Source: Candidatus Villigracilis vicinus (GTDB lineage: Bacteria > Chloroflexota > Anaerolineae > Anaerolineales > Villigracilaceae). Taken from it: 64,000 nt of DNA. Each line of letters begins with the position of its first letter. Position 1 is the stretch's first letter. A program made the translations under genes and the position numbers. The notes below the pieces were generated by a model. It had not been told where the DNA came from. It did no database searches and worked only from the letters and a program-made list of their open reading frames with translations. Shown in pieces: positions 48,053 through 57,946 of this stretch. The stretch is taken from positions 57,056 to 121,055 of the forward strand of contig JADKIL010000018.1 in assembly GCA_016721315.1 (NCBI GenBank). Direction: 5' to 3'.

Positions 48053-51000
48053 ATGTCTTCCTTTTCCCACCTCCACGTCCATACGCAATTTTCGCTCTTA
48101 GACGGTGCTGCCGATATATCTGATCTTTACAAAAAAGCTGTTGCCGATAAAATGCCTGCAATTGCCATCACTGATCATGGTAATATGTTTGGTGCTTTTA
48201 AATTTGTAGCCGAAGCACAGAAATTCAATAAAGACGGAAATGTAATTAAGCCAATTGTCGGCTGTGAATTTTATGTTGTCGAAGACAGACACAAACGTCA
48301 GTTTACTAAAGAGGATAAAGACAAACGTTTTCACCAGTTGTTTCTTGCAAAGAATGCTGAAGGCTATAAGAACCTGGTGAAGATGTGTTCGCTTGGATAC
48401 ATTGAAGGGCTATACGGTAAGTATCCACGAATCGATAAAGAACTTGTTCTCAAATATCACAAGGGTCTGATTGCGACAACTTGTTGTCTGGGTGCATCTG
48501 TTCCCCAGGCAATTTTGAAAAAAGGCGAAGCAGAAGGCGAGAAGGAATTCAAATGGTGGCTGGATCTTTTTGGTGATGATTACTATGTTGAATTACAACG
48601 TCACGATATTCCGGAACAAAATACAGTAAATGAAATATTGTTAAAGTTCGCTGCAAAGTACAATGTTCCTGTTATTGCTTCGAATGATTCGCATTATGTG
48701 GATCAGGAAGATTACAATGCGCATGACATTCTACTTTGTATCAACACAGGCGAAAAGCAAAGTACTCCGTCGATGAAAGAATTTTCTGACGACGATAATT
48801 TTTCGAAAGGAAAACGTTTTGCTTTTTATAACGATCAGTTTTATTTTAAGACGACAGAGGAAATGGGAAAATTGTTTTCCGATATTCCTCAGGCAATCGA
48901 TAATACCAATCGTATCGTTGATAAAATTGAGCCGTTAAAATTAAAGCAAGATATTCTCCTTCCTCATTTCAAAATTCCTGAAGGCTTTACTACGCAGGAT
49001 GAATATTTAAAACATCTCACTTACATAGGTGCTAAGGATCGCTACAAAGAACTTACTCCTGAGATCGAAGAGCGGATCAATTTTGAATTGTTCACCATTC
49101 AGACAATGGGATTCGCAGGATATTTCCTCATTGTTTCTGATTTCATTCAGGCCGGAAGAAATCTCGGCGTATTGATCGGTCCCGGTCGTGGTTCAGCTGC
49201 CGGTTCTGCAGTTGCCTATTGCATTGGTATTACGAACATCGACCCGATCAAGTACAATTTACTATTCGAGCGTTTCCTTAATCCGGATCGGAAGAGTATG
49301 CCCGATATTGATACGGACTTCGACGATGTTGGTCGTCAGAAGGTCATCGATTATGTTGTCGACAAGTACGGCAAGAATCAGGTTGCGCAGATCATCACCT
49401 ATGGTACGATGGCTGCGAAAATGAGCATCAAAGATGTTTCACGTGTAATGGATCTTCCTTTGCAGGATGCAAATGCTCTGGCTAAACTTGTTCCTGAACG
49501 CCCGGGCATTGAATTGAATCGAGTAATACTTGCTCCCATTGATGGCGAGAAAAGTTTAAAGACAAAAGAGAATTTAAGCAGTGAAGAAATAGAAGACGTA
49601 AAAAAACTTCGTGTCATTTATGGCGGCAATGATCTTGCAGCGCGTGTTTTGAAAGAAGCTGTTATTCTTGAAGGCTCTGTCAGGAATACGGGAATTCACG
49701 CTGCCGGAATTATCATTGCTCCGATGGACTTGACAGATATTATTCCTGTCGCGACTTCGAAGGAAACAGAATTGCTCATCACGCAATATGATGGAAGAGT
49801 AATTGAAGATGCCGGTGTTATCAAGATGGACTTTCTTGGATTGAAAACATTGACCATCATTCGTGATGCATTGGTTCTGATTGAAACAAATCATGGTGTA
49901 AAAATAAACATCGACGAAATTCCACTCGACGATGCAAAAACATTTGAACTTTATCAACGTGCAGAAACAAATGGAACATTCCAGTTTGAGTCTGCCGGTA
50001 TGCAAAAATACTTACGTGAATTAAAGGCCGATAAATTCGAAGATCTTATTGCAATGAATGCCTTGTATCGTCCGGGACCTCTGGAGTACATTCCGAATTT
50101 CATTGCACGTAAGAATGGAAGAGAAGCTGTTAGTTACGATCTTCCTGCTCAAGAAGAGTTTTTGAAAGAAAGTTACGGTATCACAGTGTATCAAGAGCAA
50201 GTGATGTTGCTCTCGCAAAAATTAGCAGGCTTTACAAAAGGCGATGCAGATACATTGCGAAAAGCGATGGGTAAAAAACAACTCGACGTTCTGAATAAAA
50301 TGAAGTCGAAGTTTGTTGAAGGTTGTCAGAAAAATGGCCATGATCCGAAGATCTGTGAAAAGATCTGGACAGACTGGGAGTCTTTTGCTTCTTACGCTTT
50401 CAATAAATCGCATTCGACATGCTATGCATTTGTTGCTTTTCAGACAGCATATCTTAAGGCGCATTATCCGGCCGAGTACATGGCTTCTGTGCTAACGCAT
50501 AACTTAAGTAACATCGATAAGATCACATTCTTCATGGAGGAGTGTCGTCGTATGGGTGTTCCTGTCTTAGGTCCCGATGTGAATGAAAGTATCTACAATT
50601 TCGGTGTAAATAAAAGCGGACAGATTCGTTTTGGACTGGGTGCAATAAAAGGTGTTGGTGAAGCTGCTGTTCAATCAATCATCGATGAACGCAATGCTAA
50701 TGGGCCTTACAAAAACATTTTCGATCTGGTGCGTCGCGTGAATTTACGCAGTGCAAGCAGAAAGACATTCGAGAATCTTGCCTATGGCGGGGCGTTTGAT
50801 TCATTCACTGAAATGCATCGCGGACATTTCTTTACAGAAGACAAAGATTACAATACATTCCTGGAACGCATCCTTCGTTATGGAAGTAGTATTCAGGAAG
50901 CAAAAAATTCTTCTCAACATTCATTGTTTGGTGAAAGCAGTGGAGTTGAAATGCCTGAACCCGTGATTCCGAATATCGAACCGTGGCCAAGTCTGGTAAG

Positions 51001-51634
51001 ATTGAAATTTGAAAAAGACGTCATCGGATTTTATATTTCAGGACATCCTCTCGACTTGTATAAAATTGAAATGCGCAAACTTCAGAAGATAAAAGATCTG
51101 AAGGACGTCGATAAAAATAAAGGGAAAGAATTGACACTAGGTGCAATGATCACGAGTGTAAATCATCGTATGAGTAAAAACGGGAAACCGTTTGGAAGCT
51201 TCACCATTGAAGATTACGAAGAAGGACATGAATTGATTTTATTCGGTGAAGACTATCTCAAGTTTAAAATGTGGTTGAATGTCGGTGAGTTTTTATTCAT
51301 CAAAGGTAAGCTCCAGGACCGCTATATGCAGCCCGGAAATACTGAATTTAAGATCAGCAACATTCAGCTATTGGCAGACATGCGCGAAAAAATAATGAAG
51401 AATCTGACTGTCAAGGTGCCTGTAAATCAGGTAAGCAGCGAGTGGATTGATAGCATCATAAATGTCATTAAAAACGACACCCAGCACAAGGAAGGCACTT
51501 GTACGCTTAAATTCAAGGTTTATGACCCCGCTGACCCTAGTTTGAACATTGATCTGCCAAGTAAAAAGTATCGTGTTAATCCTCAGAATGAACTGATCAA
51601 TTCGCTCGAAAAACTGGCAGAATTGGAATATTAA
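48053..51634 (+). CDS. dnaE: DNA polymerase III alpha subunit
   Basis: A 1,193-residue replicative polymerase. The PHP domain begins at once with FSHLHVHTQFSLLDGAADI. The C-family catalytic site has GPGRGSAAGSAVAYCIGIT and MPDIDTDFDD (paired Asp near residue ~418). AGIIIAPMDL, YRPGPLEYIPNFI, YGITVYQEQVM and FNKSHSTCYAFVAFQTAYLK are further polymerase signatures, followed by a helix-hairpin-helix (GLGAIKGVGEAA) and an OB-fold near ELTLGAMITSV. ATG 48053 starts the PHP motif at the expected place; an in-frame extension to 47,984 is basic and unsupported. No frame breaks. Confidence 0.97.
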   Translation: MSSFSHLHVHTQFSLLDGAADISDLYKKAVADKMPAIAITDHGNMFGAFKFVAEAQKFNKDGNVIKPIVGCEFYVVEDRHKRQFTKEDKDKRFHQLFLAKNAEGYKNLVKMCSLGYIEGLYGKYPRIDKELVLKYHKGLIATTCCLGASVPQAILKKGEAEGEKEFKWWLDLFGDDYYVELQRHDIPEQNTVNEILLKFAAKYNVPVIASNDSHYVDQEDYNAHDILLCINTGEKQSTPSMKEFSDDDNFSKGKRFAFYNDQFYFKTTEEMGKLFSDIPQAIDNTNRIVDKIEPLKLKQDILLPHFKIPEGFTTQDEYLKHLTYIGAKDRYKELTPEIEERINFELFTIQTMGFAGYFLIVSDFIQAGRNLGVLIGPGRGSAAGSAVAYCIGITNIDPIKYNLLFERFLNPDRKSMPDIDTDFDDVGRQKVIDYVVDKYGKNQVAQIITYGTMAAKMSIKDVSRVMDLPLQDANALAKLVPERPGIELNRVILAPIDGEKSLKTKENLSSEEIEDVKKLRVIYGGNDLAARVLKEAVILEGSVRNTGIHAAGIIIAPMDLTDIIPVATSKETELLITQYDGRVIEDAGVIKMDFLGLKTLTIIRDALVLIETNHGVKINIDEIPLDDAKTFELYQRAETNGTFQFESAGMQKYLRELKADKFEDLIAMNALYRPGPLEYIPNFIARKNGREAVSYDLPAQEEFLKESYGITVYQEQVMLLSQKLAGFTKGDADTLRKAMGKKQLDVLNKMKSKFVEGCQKNGHDPKICEKIWTDWESFASYAFNKSHSTCYAFVAFQTAYLKAHYPAEYMASVLTHNLSNIDKITFFMEECRRMGVPVLGPDVNESIYNFGVNKSGQIRFGLGAIKGVGEAAVQSIIDERNANGPYKNIFDLVRRVNLRSASRKTFENLAYGGAFDSFTEMHRGHFFTEDKDYNTFLERILRYGSSIQEAKNSSQHSLFGESSGVEMPEPVIPNIEPWPSLVRLKFEKDVIGFYISGHPLDLYKIEMRKLQKIKDLKDVDKNKGKELTLGAMITSVNHRMSKNGKPFGSFTIEDYEEGHELILFGEDYLKFKMWLNVGEFLFIKGKLQDRYMQPGNTEFKISNIQLLADMREKIMKNLTVKVPVNQVSSEWIDSIINVIKNDTQHKEGTCTLKFKVYDPADPSLNIDLPSKKYRVNPQNELINSLEKLAELEY

Positions 51635-51776
51635 GGTCATCAATAGACTATATTGCAGTCCCATTCGTTAGTAATATCAGAATGTCTGTCTAAGTGGCAG
51701 AAACTCTCTCACGGCGTAGAATTTGCAATGCATGCGGGAGTTAGAAATAAATTAACAGTTAAAACAAAATAAAATT

Positions 51777-52097
51777 ATGGCACTCGAAATTACAGATGCG
51801 AATTTTGAAGAAATGGTCCTTAAATCGGACAAGCCCGTTCTAATAGACTTCTGGGCAGAATGGTGTGGACCTTGCAGAATGGTTGGTCCAATCGTAGAAG
51901 AATTATCAAAAGAGTATGAAGGAAAAGCAGTTATCGGAAAAGTAAATGTCGACAACAATCCAAATATCTCTATGAATTACGGTATCCGTAATATCCCGAC
52001 GTTATTGATCTTCAAAAACGGCGAGATCGTAGACAAACAAGTTGGAGCAGTTCCAAAATCAATTTTGTCAAACAAATTGAATGCTCAATTAGCATAA
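51777..52097 (+). CDS. trxA: Thioredoxin
   Basis: A 106-residue thioredoxin, a cytoplasmic disulfide reductase. The active site is FWAEWCGPCRM (WCGPC, residues ~28-36), with DNNPNISMNYGIRNIPTLLIF giving the cis-Pro loop. Full length, no frame breaks. A hairpin terminator follows at 52,118. Confidence 0.97.
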   Translation: MALEITDANFEEMVLKSDKPVLIDFWAEWCGPCRMVGPIVEELSKEYEGKAVIGKVNVDNNPNISMNYGIRNIPTLLIFKNGEIVDKQVGAVPKSILSNKLNAQLA

Positions 52098-52117
52098 TCA
52101 AAATTGAATCGCATTGA

Positions 52118-52148
52118 GAAGCCGGGTATTGTGCCCGGCTTCTTTTTT
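52118..52148 (+). terminator. Rho-independent terminator after trxA
   Basis: A 9-bp GC-rich stem GAAGCCGGG / CCCGGCTTC with a 7-base loop, followed by six T's. Confidence 0.9.
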
Positions 52149-52161
52149 GAATTCAAAATTG

Positions 52162-52271
52162 AACACTAAGAACACTAAGAATTTGCCACGAATTCACGAA
52201 TAAAAAAATATTTCACGAATAAAAAAATGATTCATTTGTGAATTCGTGGCTAAAAATTAAGTCTTGGTGTT
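52162..52271. repeat. Intergenic inverted repeat between trxA and the DUF58 gene
   Basis: Left arm with GCCACGAATTCACGAAT (52,185-52,201) mirrors ATTCATTTGTGAATTCGTGGC (52,230-52,250), and AACACTAAGAA at the outer left mirrors TTAAGTCTTGGTGTT. Between them, TTCACGAATAAAAAAATA repeats twice. This kind of CACGAATTCACGAAT palindrome recurs between genes in many environmental genomes (recollection). Confidence 0.75.
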
Positions 52272-52290
52272 AAATATAGACACAGTTCGC

Positions 52291-52298
52291 TATCTTTG
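52291..52298 (+). promoter_or_regulatory. Possible Bacteroidota -7 box upstream of the DUF58 gene
   Basis: TATCTTTG matches the TAnnTTTG -7 element of Bacteroidota sigma factors and lies 23 bases before ATG 52321. A TTG lies upstream but at a longer distance than usual, so support is partial. Confidence 0.4.
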
Positions 52299-52320
52299 AA
52301 AAGAAGAAAATCAAACTTTT

Positions 52321-53238
52321 ATGCCAATTTCACAAAACGAAATCCAGCAACTAGGTCACCTCGAGCTTTTAGCTCGTCAGGTTGTTGAAGGATTTATTAC
52401 AGGCTTACATAAAAGTCCGTTTCATGGTTTCTCTGTTGAGTTTGCGGAGCACAGACTTTACAATAAAGGTGAGTCAACAAAGCATATTGACTGGCGGTTG
52501 TTTGGACGGACAGATAAATTGTTTGTGAAACGATATGAAGAAGAAACCAATCTTCGCTGTCAGCTCATCATCGACAATTCTTCTTCCATGCATTTTCCGG
52601 AAGACGGAAAAGTGCAGAGCAAGATCAACTTTTCTATTCATGCAGCGGCTGCGATTGCATATATGTTACGTCAGCAACGCGATGCTGTCGGACTAAGTAT
52701 TTTTTCGGATAAGATAGAGATCAATACAAAAGCACGTTCCAGTTCAGTGCATCACAAAATGTTGTTTTCAGAAATGGAAAAACGCATTGCTGATACTAAG
52801 ATCCAGACCGGTACTAAAACGATGGGTGCGCAAGCTCTCCATGAAATAGCAGAGACAATTCATCAGCGTTCACTCGTTATTATTTTCAGTGACATGATGG
52901 ATAACAGTGAAAATCCGGAAGAACTTTTCAGTGCCTTGCAACATTTGAAACATAATAAGCACGAAGTAGTATTGTTTCACGTGACAGATAAGCGAACCGA
53001 AGAAGATTTCAAATTCGAAAACCGTCCGTACCTTTTTGTTGATGTAGAAAGTGGCGAAGAAGTAAAAGTTCATTCCAATGAAATTCGCGATACGTACATT
53101 AATTCAATGAAAGAATTCAAGCATACGCTTAAACTGCGTTGCGCTCAATACCGAATTGATTTCATCGAAGCCGATATCAATGAAGGGTATAGAAATGTTT
53201 TGTTGCCTTATTTGTTGAAGAGGGAAAGGATGGGTTAG
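52321..53238 (+). CDS. DUF58 / von Willebrand A-like protein (MoxR-associated)
   Basis: A 305-residue protein of the DUF58 family, usually encoded next to a MoxR-type AAA ATPase and thought to be part of an assembly or stress-response complex. Diagnostic segments are ARQVVEGFITGLHKSPFHGF, SVEFAEHRLYNKGESTKHID, WRLFGRTDKLFVKRYEEETN and then IIDNSSSMHF, the MIDAS-like D-x-S-x-S of the vWA fold. LVIIFSDMMDN is the second conserved site. No MoxR gene lies in the window next to it. Confidence 0.88.
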   Translation: MPISQNEIQQLGHLELLARQVVEGFITGLHKSPFHGFSVEFAEHRLYNKGESTKHIDWRLFGRTDKLFVKRYEEETNLRCQLIIDNSSSMHFPEDGKVQSKINFSIHAAAAIAYMLRQQRDAVGLSIFSDKIEINTKARSSSVHHKMLFSEMEKRIADTKIQTGTKTMGAQALHEIAETIHQRSLVIIFSDMMDNSENPEELFSALQHLKHNKHEVVLFHVTDKRTEEDFKFENRPYLFVDVESGEEVKVHSNEIRDTYINSMKEFKHTLKLRCAQYRIDFIEADINEGYRNVLLPYLLKRERMG

Positions 53239-53243
53239 GAAAA

Positions 53244-53312
53244 TGTTTGAGGTTACAGGTTTCAAGTTGTAGGTTGCCGAACTTGAAACTTGAAATCTGT
53301 AAACCTGAAACT
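53244..53312. repeat. Inverted repeat between convergent genes
   Basis: TTGAGGTTACAGGTTTCAAG near 53,250 is imperfectly matched on the other strand by the segment near 53,285-53,310 (CTTGAAATCTGTAAACCTGAAA). It sits between the DUF58 gene and the convergent beta-propeller gene and may serve as a bidirectional terminator. Confidence 0.6.
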
Positions 53313-53313
53313 T

Positions 53314-54351
53314 TCAATTATTGAGAAACAAAAAATCCCCCGGAATAATCCCTGCCGGCAATCCCGAAATTTCTGAGCCGGTAGTAGTGTATCTGTAAAT
53401 TCTTCCGGCTTGCTGATAGTCGATTGCATCAGACACATAAAGTAGCATGCTTACTTTATCGTAGCCCATTGCATAGAAACTTTTTCCGGCAGCATCGACG
53501 AAAACTGTAGCCGGCAATGTTGAATCTGTAATTTGCATTTTATAGACGTTCGTATTCAGGAAAAACAATGCATCATTTGTTTCATTAATGCAAAGCTGCG
53601 AAGGGAAGTCAGGTGCAGGAAACGTCAATGATAATTCAGCAGTCTTCGTAGCAGGATCTACTCTGTGCAGACTAGCTGGCGCACTGGTAACAAAATCGCC
53701 GCCACAAAGTACCCAGATCTTATTATTCATGTCAAGCTGAAGTGAATTTCCACCGCTGCCAATTGCAATGCTGTCTTCGACAACATCTGTTGCAGCATCT
53801 ATGACATACAAAAATGCAGTCGACAGATTAGTGACATACATTTTTCCATTATACAGCAACATATCTTCTGTTGACCCGGTTAGATTGATCGATCCTGAAA
53901 CAGTATTTGTTGTCAGATTGATGATGGCGATCTGATTTGAATAAAGATCACTTACATATGCTTTGTCAGATGTCGCTTTGACAATAAATCGAGGGGAAGT
54001 TAATCCGGAGATGGTCTTTACTTTTTTCATAGTCAGAGGCTGAACAACTTCGATTTTTGATGAGTTGTTTACCACGAGATAGATCAAGCCATTTATGGCT
54101 GCCATGCTATGGCAAACATCACCGAGGTTTTCGTCATTCGCTATTCTGAAAACATCCTGAATTGTTTCTGCTTCCGTGCCATCTGAGTATGTTATCGATG
54201 CTTTGCCGGCAGTAAATCCGCCTTCATTGCTGATATAAATTCCATCGGCATTGGCTTCAAAACTTTTAGTTGTGGTTTGATCTTCAGTATCTTTTTTACA
54301 AGAGAATGTTGTCAAAGCTAAAAAGAGTAGTAAGGTTGATTTTAATTTCAT
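53314..54351 (-). CDS. Beta-propeller lipoprotein of a cobalamin-controlled operon (YncE-like)
   Basis: A 345-residue protein with a lipoprotein signal: MKLKSTLLLFLALTTFSC, with Cys as the predicted lipidated residue. The rest has repeated blades such as VVNNSSKIEVVQPLTMKKVK, YVSDLYSNQIAIINLTTN and YVTNLSTAFLYVIDAATD, the YVTN-type propeller wording. It lies 11 bases behind the BtuB-like receptor gene, downstream of the cobalamin riboswitch, so it is probably a surface or periplasmic accessory for corrinoid capture (inference). Known function for this family beside B12 receptors is not certain. Confidence 0.83.
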   Translation of the reverse strand: MKLKSTLLLFLALTTFSCKKDTEDQTTTKSFEANADGIYISNEGGFTAGKASITYSDGTEAETIQDVFRIANDENLGDVCHSMAAINGLIYLVVNNSSKIEVVQPLTMKKVKTISGLTSPRFIVKATSDKAYVSDLYSNQIAIINLTTNTVSGSINLTGSTEDMLLYNGKMYVTNLSTAFLYVIDAATDVVEDSIAIGSGGNSLQLDMNNKIWVLCGGDFVTSAPASLHRVDPATKTAELSLTFPAPDFPSQLCINETNDALFFLNTNVYKMQITDSTLPATVFVDAAGKSFYAMGYDKVSMLLYVSDAIDYQQAGRIYRYTTTGSEISGLPAGIIPGDFLFLNN

Positions 54352-54362
54352 GAGTGATTTTT

Positions 54363-56272
54363 TTATTGTCTGAATGTTAGATTTATTCCAATGCTGTAGG
54401 TGCGCAAAGGTTGTGGTCGGTTTTGAACCGATTGATAGTCTGTGTTGAATAAATTATCTATTCTGAAAAATGCTGCAATTGAATTATTCTTCATATCGAA
54501 TCGCTGATCGATCTGAACGTTACTTAATCCGTAGGATTCGAGAAAGTCTGAATTGTCAGTATTAATAAACCTGACACCGGTGAAGGTGTGATTTACTGAC
54601 ACGATTGACTTTTTATAATATACAGAAAAAGTTCCGCCTGCTTTGTGAAAGGGAACATATATCAATTGCTTTCCAACAGAAGCATCATAAGGTATTTCCG
54701 AAGAAGTGGTTTCTGAGACAGTATAACCATAAAATGCACTCAAACGAATACCGGTCTTTGCAAAGTGTTTTCTGAAAATGAAAACACTTTCACTTCCATA
54801 GGAGTGTACACTTTTTATATTACCCGGTGTCCAGAGAATGCCGTGTGGAGTCCAGGCAATCCAGTTGTCAATATTTTTATTGAATGCAGTAAGTTGAATT
54901 GAAATAGCATTTGTGTCATTGTGAATTTTCCTTGCAAAGTGTAGCAGATCAAGATCGATCGTTCCTTCATAAGTGTATCCTGTCTCCGGTAACAAATCGA
55001 TATTTCCGCCCGGCTGCCAATACAAATCATTCACTTGAGGATTTCGATAAACAGTGCTATAATTTGCTAATAGTTTGATCCAGCTATTCATTTTATAATT
55101 TGCGCCAAGCGAAAATGCAAATGGCGGTTTTTCATAGTTGTTGAATTCTTTTCGTGCAGAAGCTGATAGTATTAATTTTCGGAATTGAAATCTGTAGGAC
55201 AGGTAGATCGATTCACGAATGACCTCTTCCTCTTGATTGTATTCAGCTGTTATTGCATTGATCTTTGTGAAATTAATTCCGGTTTGAATAGAATGGTGCT
55301 CATTGAAAGCGTAAGAGTATTCGGGTTCAGAAATAAATGTTTTACATAGTGAATTAGAAGGTTGAGATAATGCTGAATCATTGTAATAAAGACTTTCATT
55401 AAAATACGCATTTCGAAATGCAAATCGACCTTTGTTTCCATCTTTTGTGAATGTAATATTGTAACGATAATTTCTGTCGCGCTGAACGGCATTTGAAATT
55501 GCTTCAGTCATGACGGGAGCAATATTTCTATTCGCATATTGATACCAGAAATTAAAATTAATCGCTGTGGTAGTATTGATAGAATAGGTATTCTCAGCAA
55601 TCAATCCTGAGCCTTTAGATTCAGCATGAACCTGTTTTTTCATTTCGTCATCCTGTTGAAAAGGGTATGCATTTTTTCATCGGTAAGAAATAATTTGATT
55701 GACGAACTGAAATTTTTGATTGAAAACTTTCCGTCGATGAAATTTGCCCAACCGGAAGCGTTCGAATATCGGCTTCCGACTTTCAATGAATTTCTATTGA
55801 TAAAAGTGTTGTTATCGTTTAAATGAATGACACCACTAACAGCACCACTTCCCCAGATGGCTGTAGCTCCGCCATATTGAATGGAGATGTCTTCAAATAA
55901 AAATGTTGGAAGAAGGTTGAAATCCATAACACCATTCATTGGATTGGCAAGTGAAAAACCTTTCCAGAGGACTGCTGTATGATATGCGCTTCCGCCACGC
56001 ATAGAAACGGATGACAACGCACCCGGGCCGTAATTTTTTACCAGAGCAGGTGATTGTTCACTCAAAACAGTGCCCATACTTTTATCAATACTGATCATTT
56101 TTATTAATGAATCAGTTTTTTCTTGTTTTAGTCCGGTTGAATTGTTCTCATTTCGTATTGAATTGATCTGAACTGTCCGCAATTGAATTGACGAATCAAT
56201 TTGCGCAGATAAATTCAGCGAAAAAAGTAACATTAAGAAAAAAGAAATTAGTTTAGCAAGCATTGATCCCAA
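54363..56272 (-). CDS. TonB-dependent receptor, BtuB-like, cobalamin-riboswitch controlled (one frameshift)
   Basis: A ~635-residue outer-membrane receptor. The signal peptide is MLAKLISFFLMLLFSLNLSAQ. The plug contains a short TonB-box region, then GPGALSSVSMRGGSAYHTAV and ISIQYGGATAIWGSGAVSGV, the standard plug motifs. The barrel ends TYSIGINLTFRQ with a near-terminal Phe. The frame breaks near 55,640-55,665 at a CCC-TTTT run; restoring it gives FQQDDEMKKQVHAESKGSG. Relatively short for a SusC-type protein and lacking a CarboxypepD_reg domain, which fits a BtuB-type transporter. A riboswitch at 56,375-56,555 supports cobalamin or another corrinoid as cargo. Confidence 0.86.
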
Positions 56273-56374
56273 TGGGAATGAACAAAAAACAATGCAGCAG
56301 CGGCGTCGACACCAAGTATGAATCTGGTATCAAACGACATTAGCTTTTTTTCGCGAAAGCATTGTCAATAACAA

Positions 56375-56555
56375 AATGGCAGGTCTCCTGGCTTACTCTT
56401 TCGGCACCTTCCCATATACGAAGTATAAAGTGGTGTATCGCCGAAAACTAATGAGTTTTACAGTTGCGCGTCAGCCCGTGATTTTCACACGGTTCCCTAT
56501 TAATTCATTCCGATGGTGGAATGAAACCAATCTGTGTTCAAAGAACCGTTGCGAA
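56375..56555 (-). promoter_or_regulatory. Cobalamin (B12) riboswitch
   Basis: Read on the minus strand, the segment has the conserved core GGGCTGACGCGCAACTGTAA preceded by GTGAAAATCAC, then GGGAAGGTGCC, and ends with the B12 box AGCCAGGAGACCTGCC (plus-strand 56,378-56,394). These are the class I adenosylcobalamin riboswitch elements in correct order. About 100 bases separate the B12 box from the receptor start, with a likely expression platform there. It would repress the receptor and propeller genes when cobalamin is plentiful. Confidence 0.95.
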
Positions 56556-56732
56556 GGTATTATATTCCCGGAAAAATCCAAGTTGATTATTTTAGCGGTT
56601 AAATCTGTGTTTTTCTTGTTTTATTTTACCATTTTTGCCGTCGACAGGGAGCAATTGTATTCAAATTCAAAATTATTCTTTCCGCTCTGATTGTCATTCA
56701 CTGATTATTAAATTAAAATTCAAAAAACAACT

Positions 56733-57158
56733 ATGTCATTCACATCAGAATTTCGCGATTTCGTTTCCAAGGGAAATGTGGTCGATTTAGCAGTCGGTGT
56801 TGTTATCGGAGGAGCCTTCGGTAAAATCATTGATTCATTAGTAAAAGATATTTTAATGCCTCCAATTGGATTAGTGATTGGTGGAGTTGATTTTACAGAA
56901 TTAAAAATTGTAATTAAATCTGCAATCATTGATGGAGCAGGAGCAATTTCGCAACCTGCCGTATCAGTTAACTATGGAAATTTTATTCAGTCAGCAATTA
57001 CATTTCTTTTAATAGCGCTAGCAGTATTCATGTTCGTGGTTAAACCAATGAATGCAATGCGTAAAAGAATGGAAAAAGCTGTTGAGCCTGCAGGACCACC
57101 GGCGCCGACAAAAGAAGAATCGCTACTTACTGAGATTCGGGATTTGTTGAAGAAATAA
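56733..57158 (+). CDS. mscL: Large-conductance mechanosensitive channel MscL
   Basis: A 141-residue channel that opens under membrane tension to release solutes. It begins SEFRDFVSKGNVVDLAVGVV, with the GAFGKIIDSLVKDILMPPIG pore helix and loop, and a second helix IQSAITFLLIALAVFMFVVK. The C-terminal helix (ETRDLLKK-type bundle; here LTEIRDLLKK) is present. Full length and no breaks. Start ATG 56733. Confidence 0.97.
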   Translation: MSFTSEFRDFVSKGNVVDLAVGVVIGGAFGKIIDSLVKDILMPPIGLVIGGVDFTELKIVIKSAIIDGAGAISQPAVSVNYGNFIQSAITFLLIALAVFMFVVKPMNAMRKRMEKAVEPAGPPAPTKEESLLTEIRDLLKK

Positions 57159-57179
57159 GCAGTAAATCCATTTTGCATC

Positions 57180-57676
57180 AATCCTTTTATCCGTCGCCTG
57201 AAGGCGACGGCAATGAAGACACGCTTCAGCAAGTTGCATGCGCAACCCAAAATCAAGACGGGGGCATGTATGCATTACAAATCAACTTTCTGCATTGACA
57301 ATCCGCCTCTTCATTGCCATCGCCTTCAGGTGATGGTAATGAAGACACAAGTCAGCAAATTGCATGCGCAACCCAAAATCAAGAGGGAGGGCATGTATGC
57401 CTTACAAATCAACTTTTGTTCAATGCTAGCTCGCATCATCTTTGCCATCGCCTTCAGGTGATGGTAATGAAGACACAAGTCAGCAAATTGCATGCTCAAC
57501 CCAAAATCAAGAGGGAGGGCATGTATGCCTTACAAATCAACTTTTGTTCAATGCTAGCTTGCATCATCATTGCCATCGCCTTCAGGTGATGGTAATGATG
57601 ACACAAGTCAGCAAATTGCATGCGCAACCCAAAATCAAGAGGGAGGGCATGTATGCCTTACAAATCAACTTTTGTT
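57180..57676. repeat. Four tandem copies of a ~128-nt repeat
   Basis: The segment ATGGTAATGAAGACACAAGT begins at about 57,333, 57,461 and 57,589 (period 128), and a diverged first copy begins near 57,206. Each unit holds GCCATCGCCTTCAGGTGATG (itself partly palindromic), AATTGCATGCGCAACCCAAA and GGGCATGTATGCCTTACAAA. Open frames across it merely reflect the repeat; I do not call any protein. The last copy runs straight into the pentamer tract. Confidence 0.95.
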
Positions 57677-57677
57677 C

Positions 57678-57826
57678 TTCACTTCACTTCACTTCACTTC
57701 ACTTCACTTCACTTCACTTCACTTCACTTCACTTCACTTCACTTCACTTCACTTCACTTCACTTCACTTCACTTCACTTCACTTCACTTCACTTCACTTC
57801 ACTTCACTTCACTTCACTTCACTTCA
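57678..57826. repeat. TTCAC pentanucleotide microsatellite, about 30 perfect copies
   Basis: An uninterrupted (TTCAC)n tract of 149 bases, followed by a few degenerate TTTCACTTCA units to about 57,850. Five is not a multiple of three, so slippage would alter spacing by five bases each time. It ends about 120 bases before the next gene start. Confidence 0.98.
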
Positions 57827-57946
57827 TTTCACTTCATTTCATTCTTCATTTTTCTTACAGTTTCACATTCACATGTAAGATTCCCCCCGTAATTAACCCG
57901 CACCAGCCACTTCAATGTCGTTCCTTGCCTCTGCAAACGCACGCAC

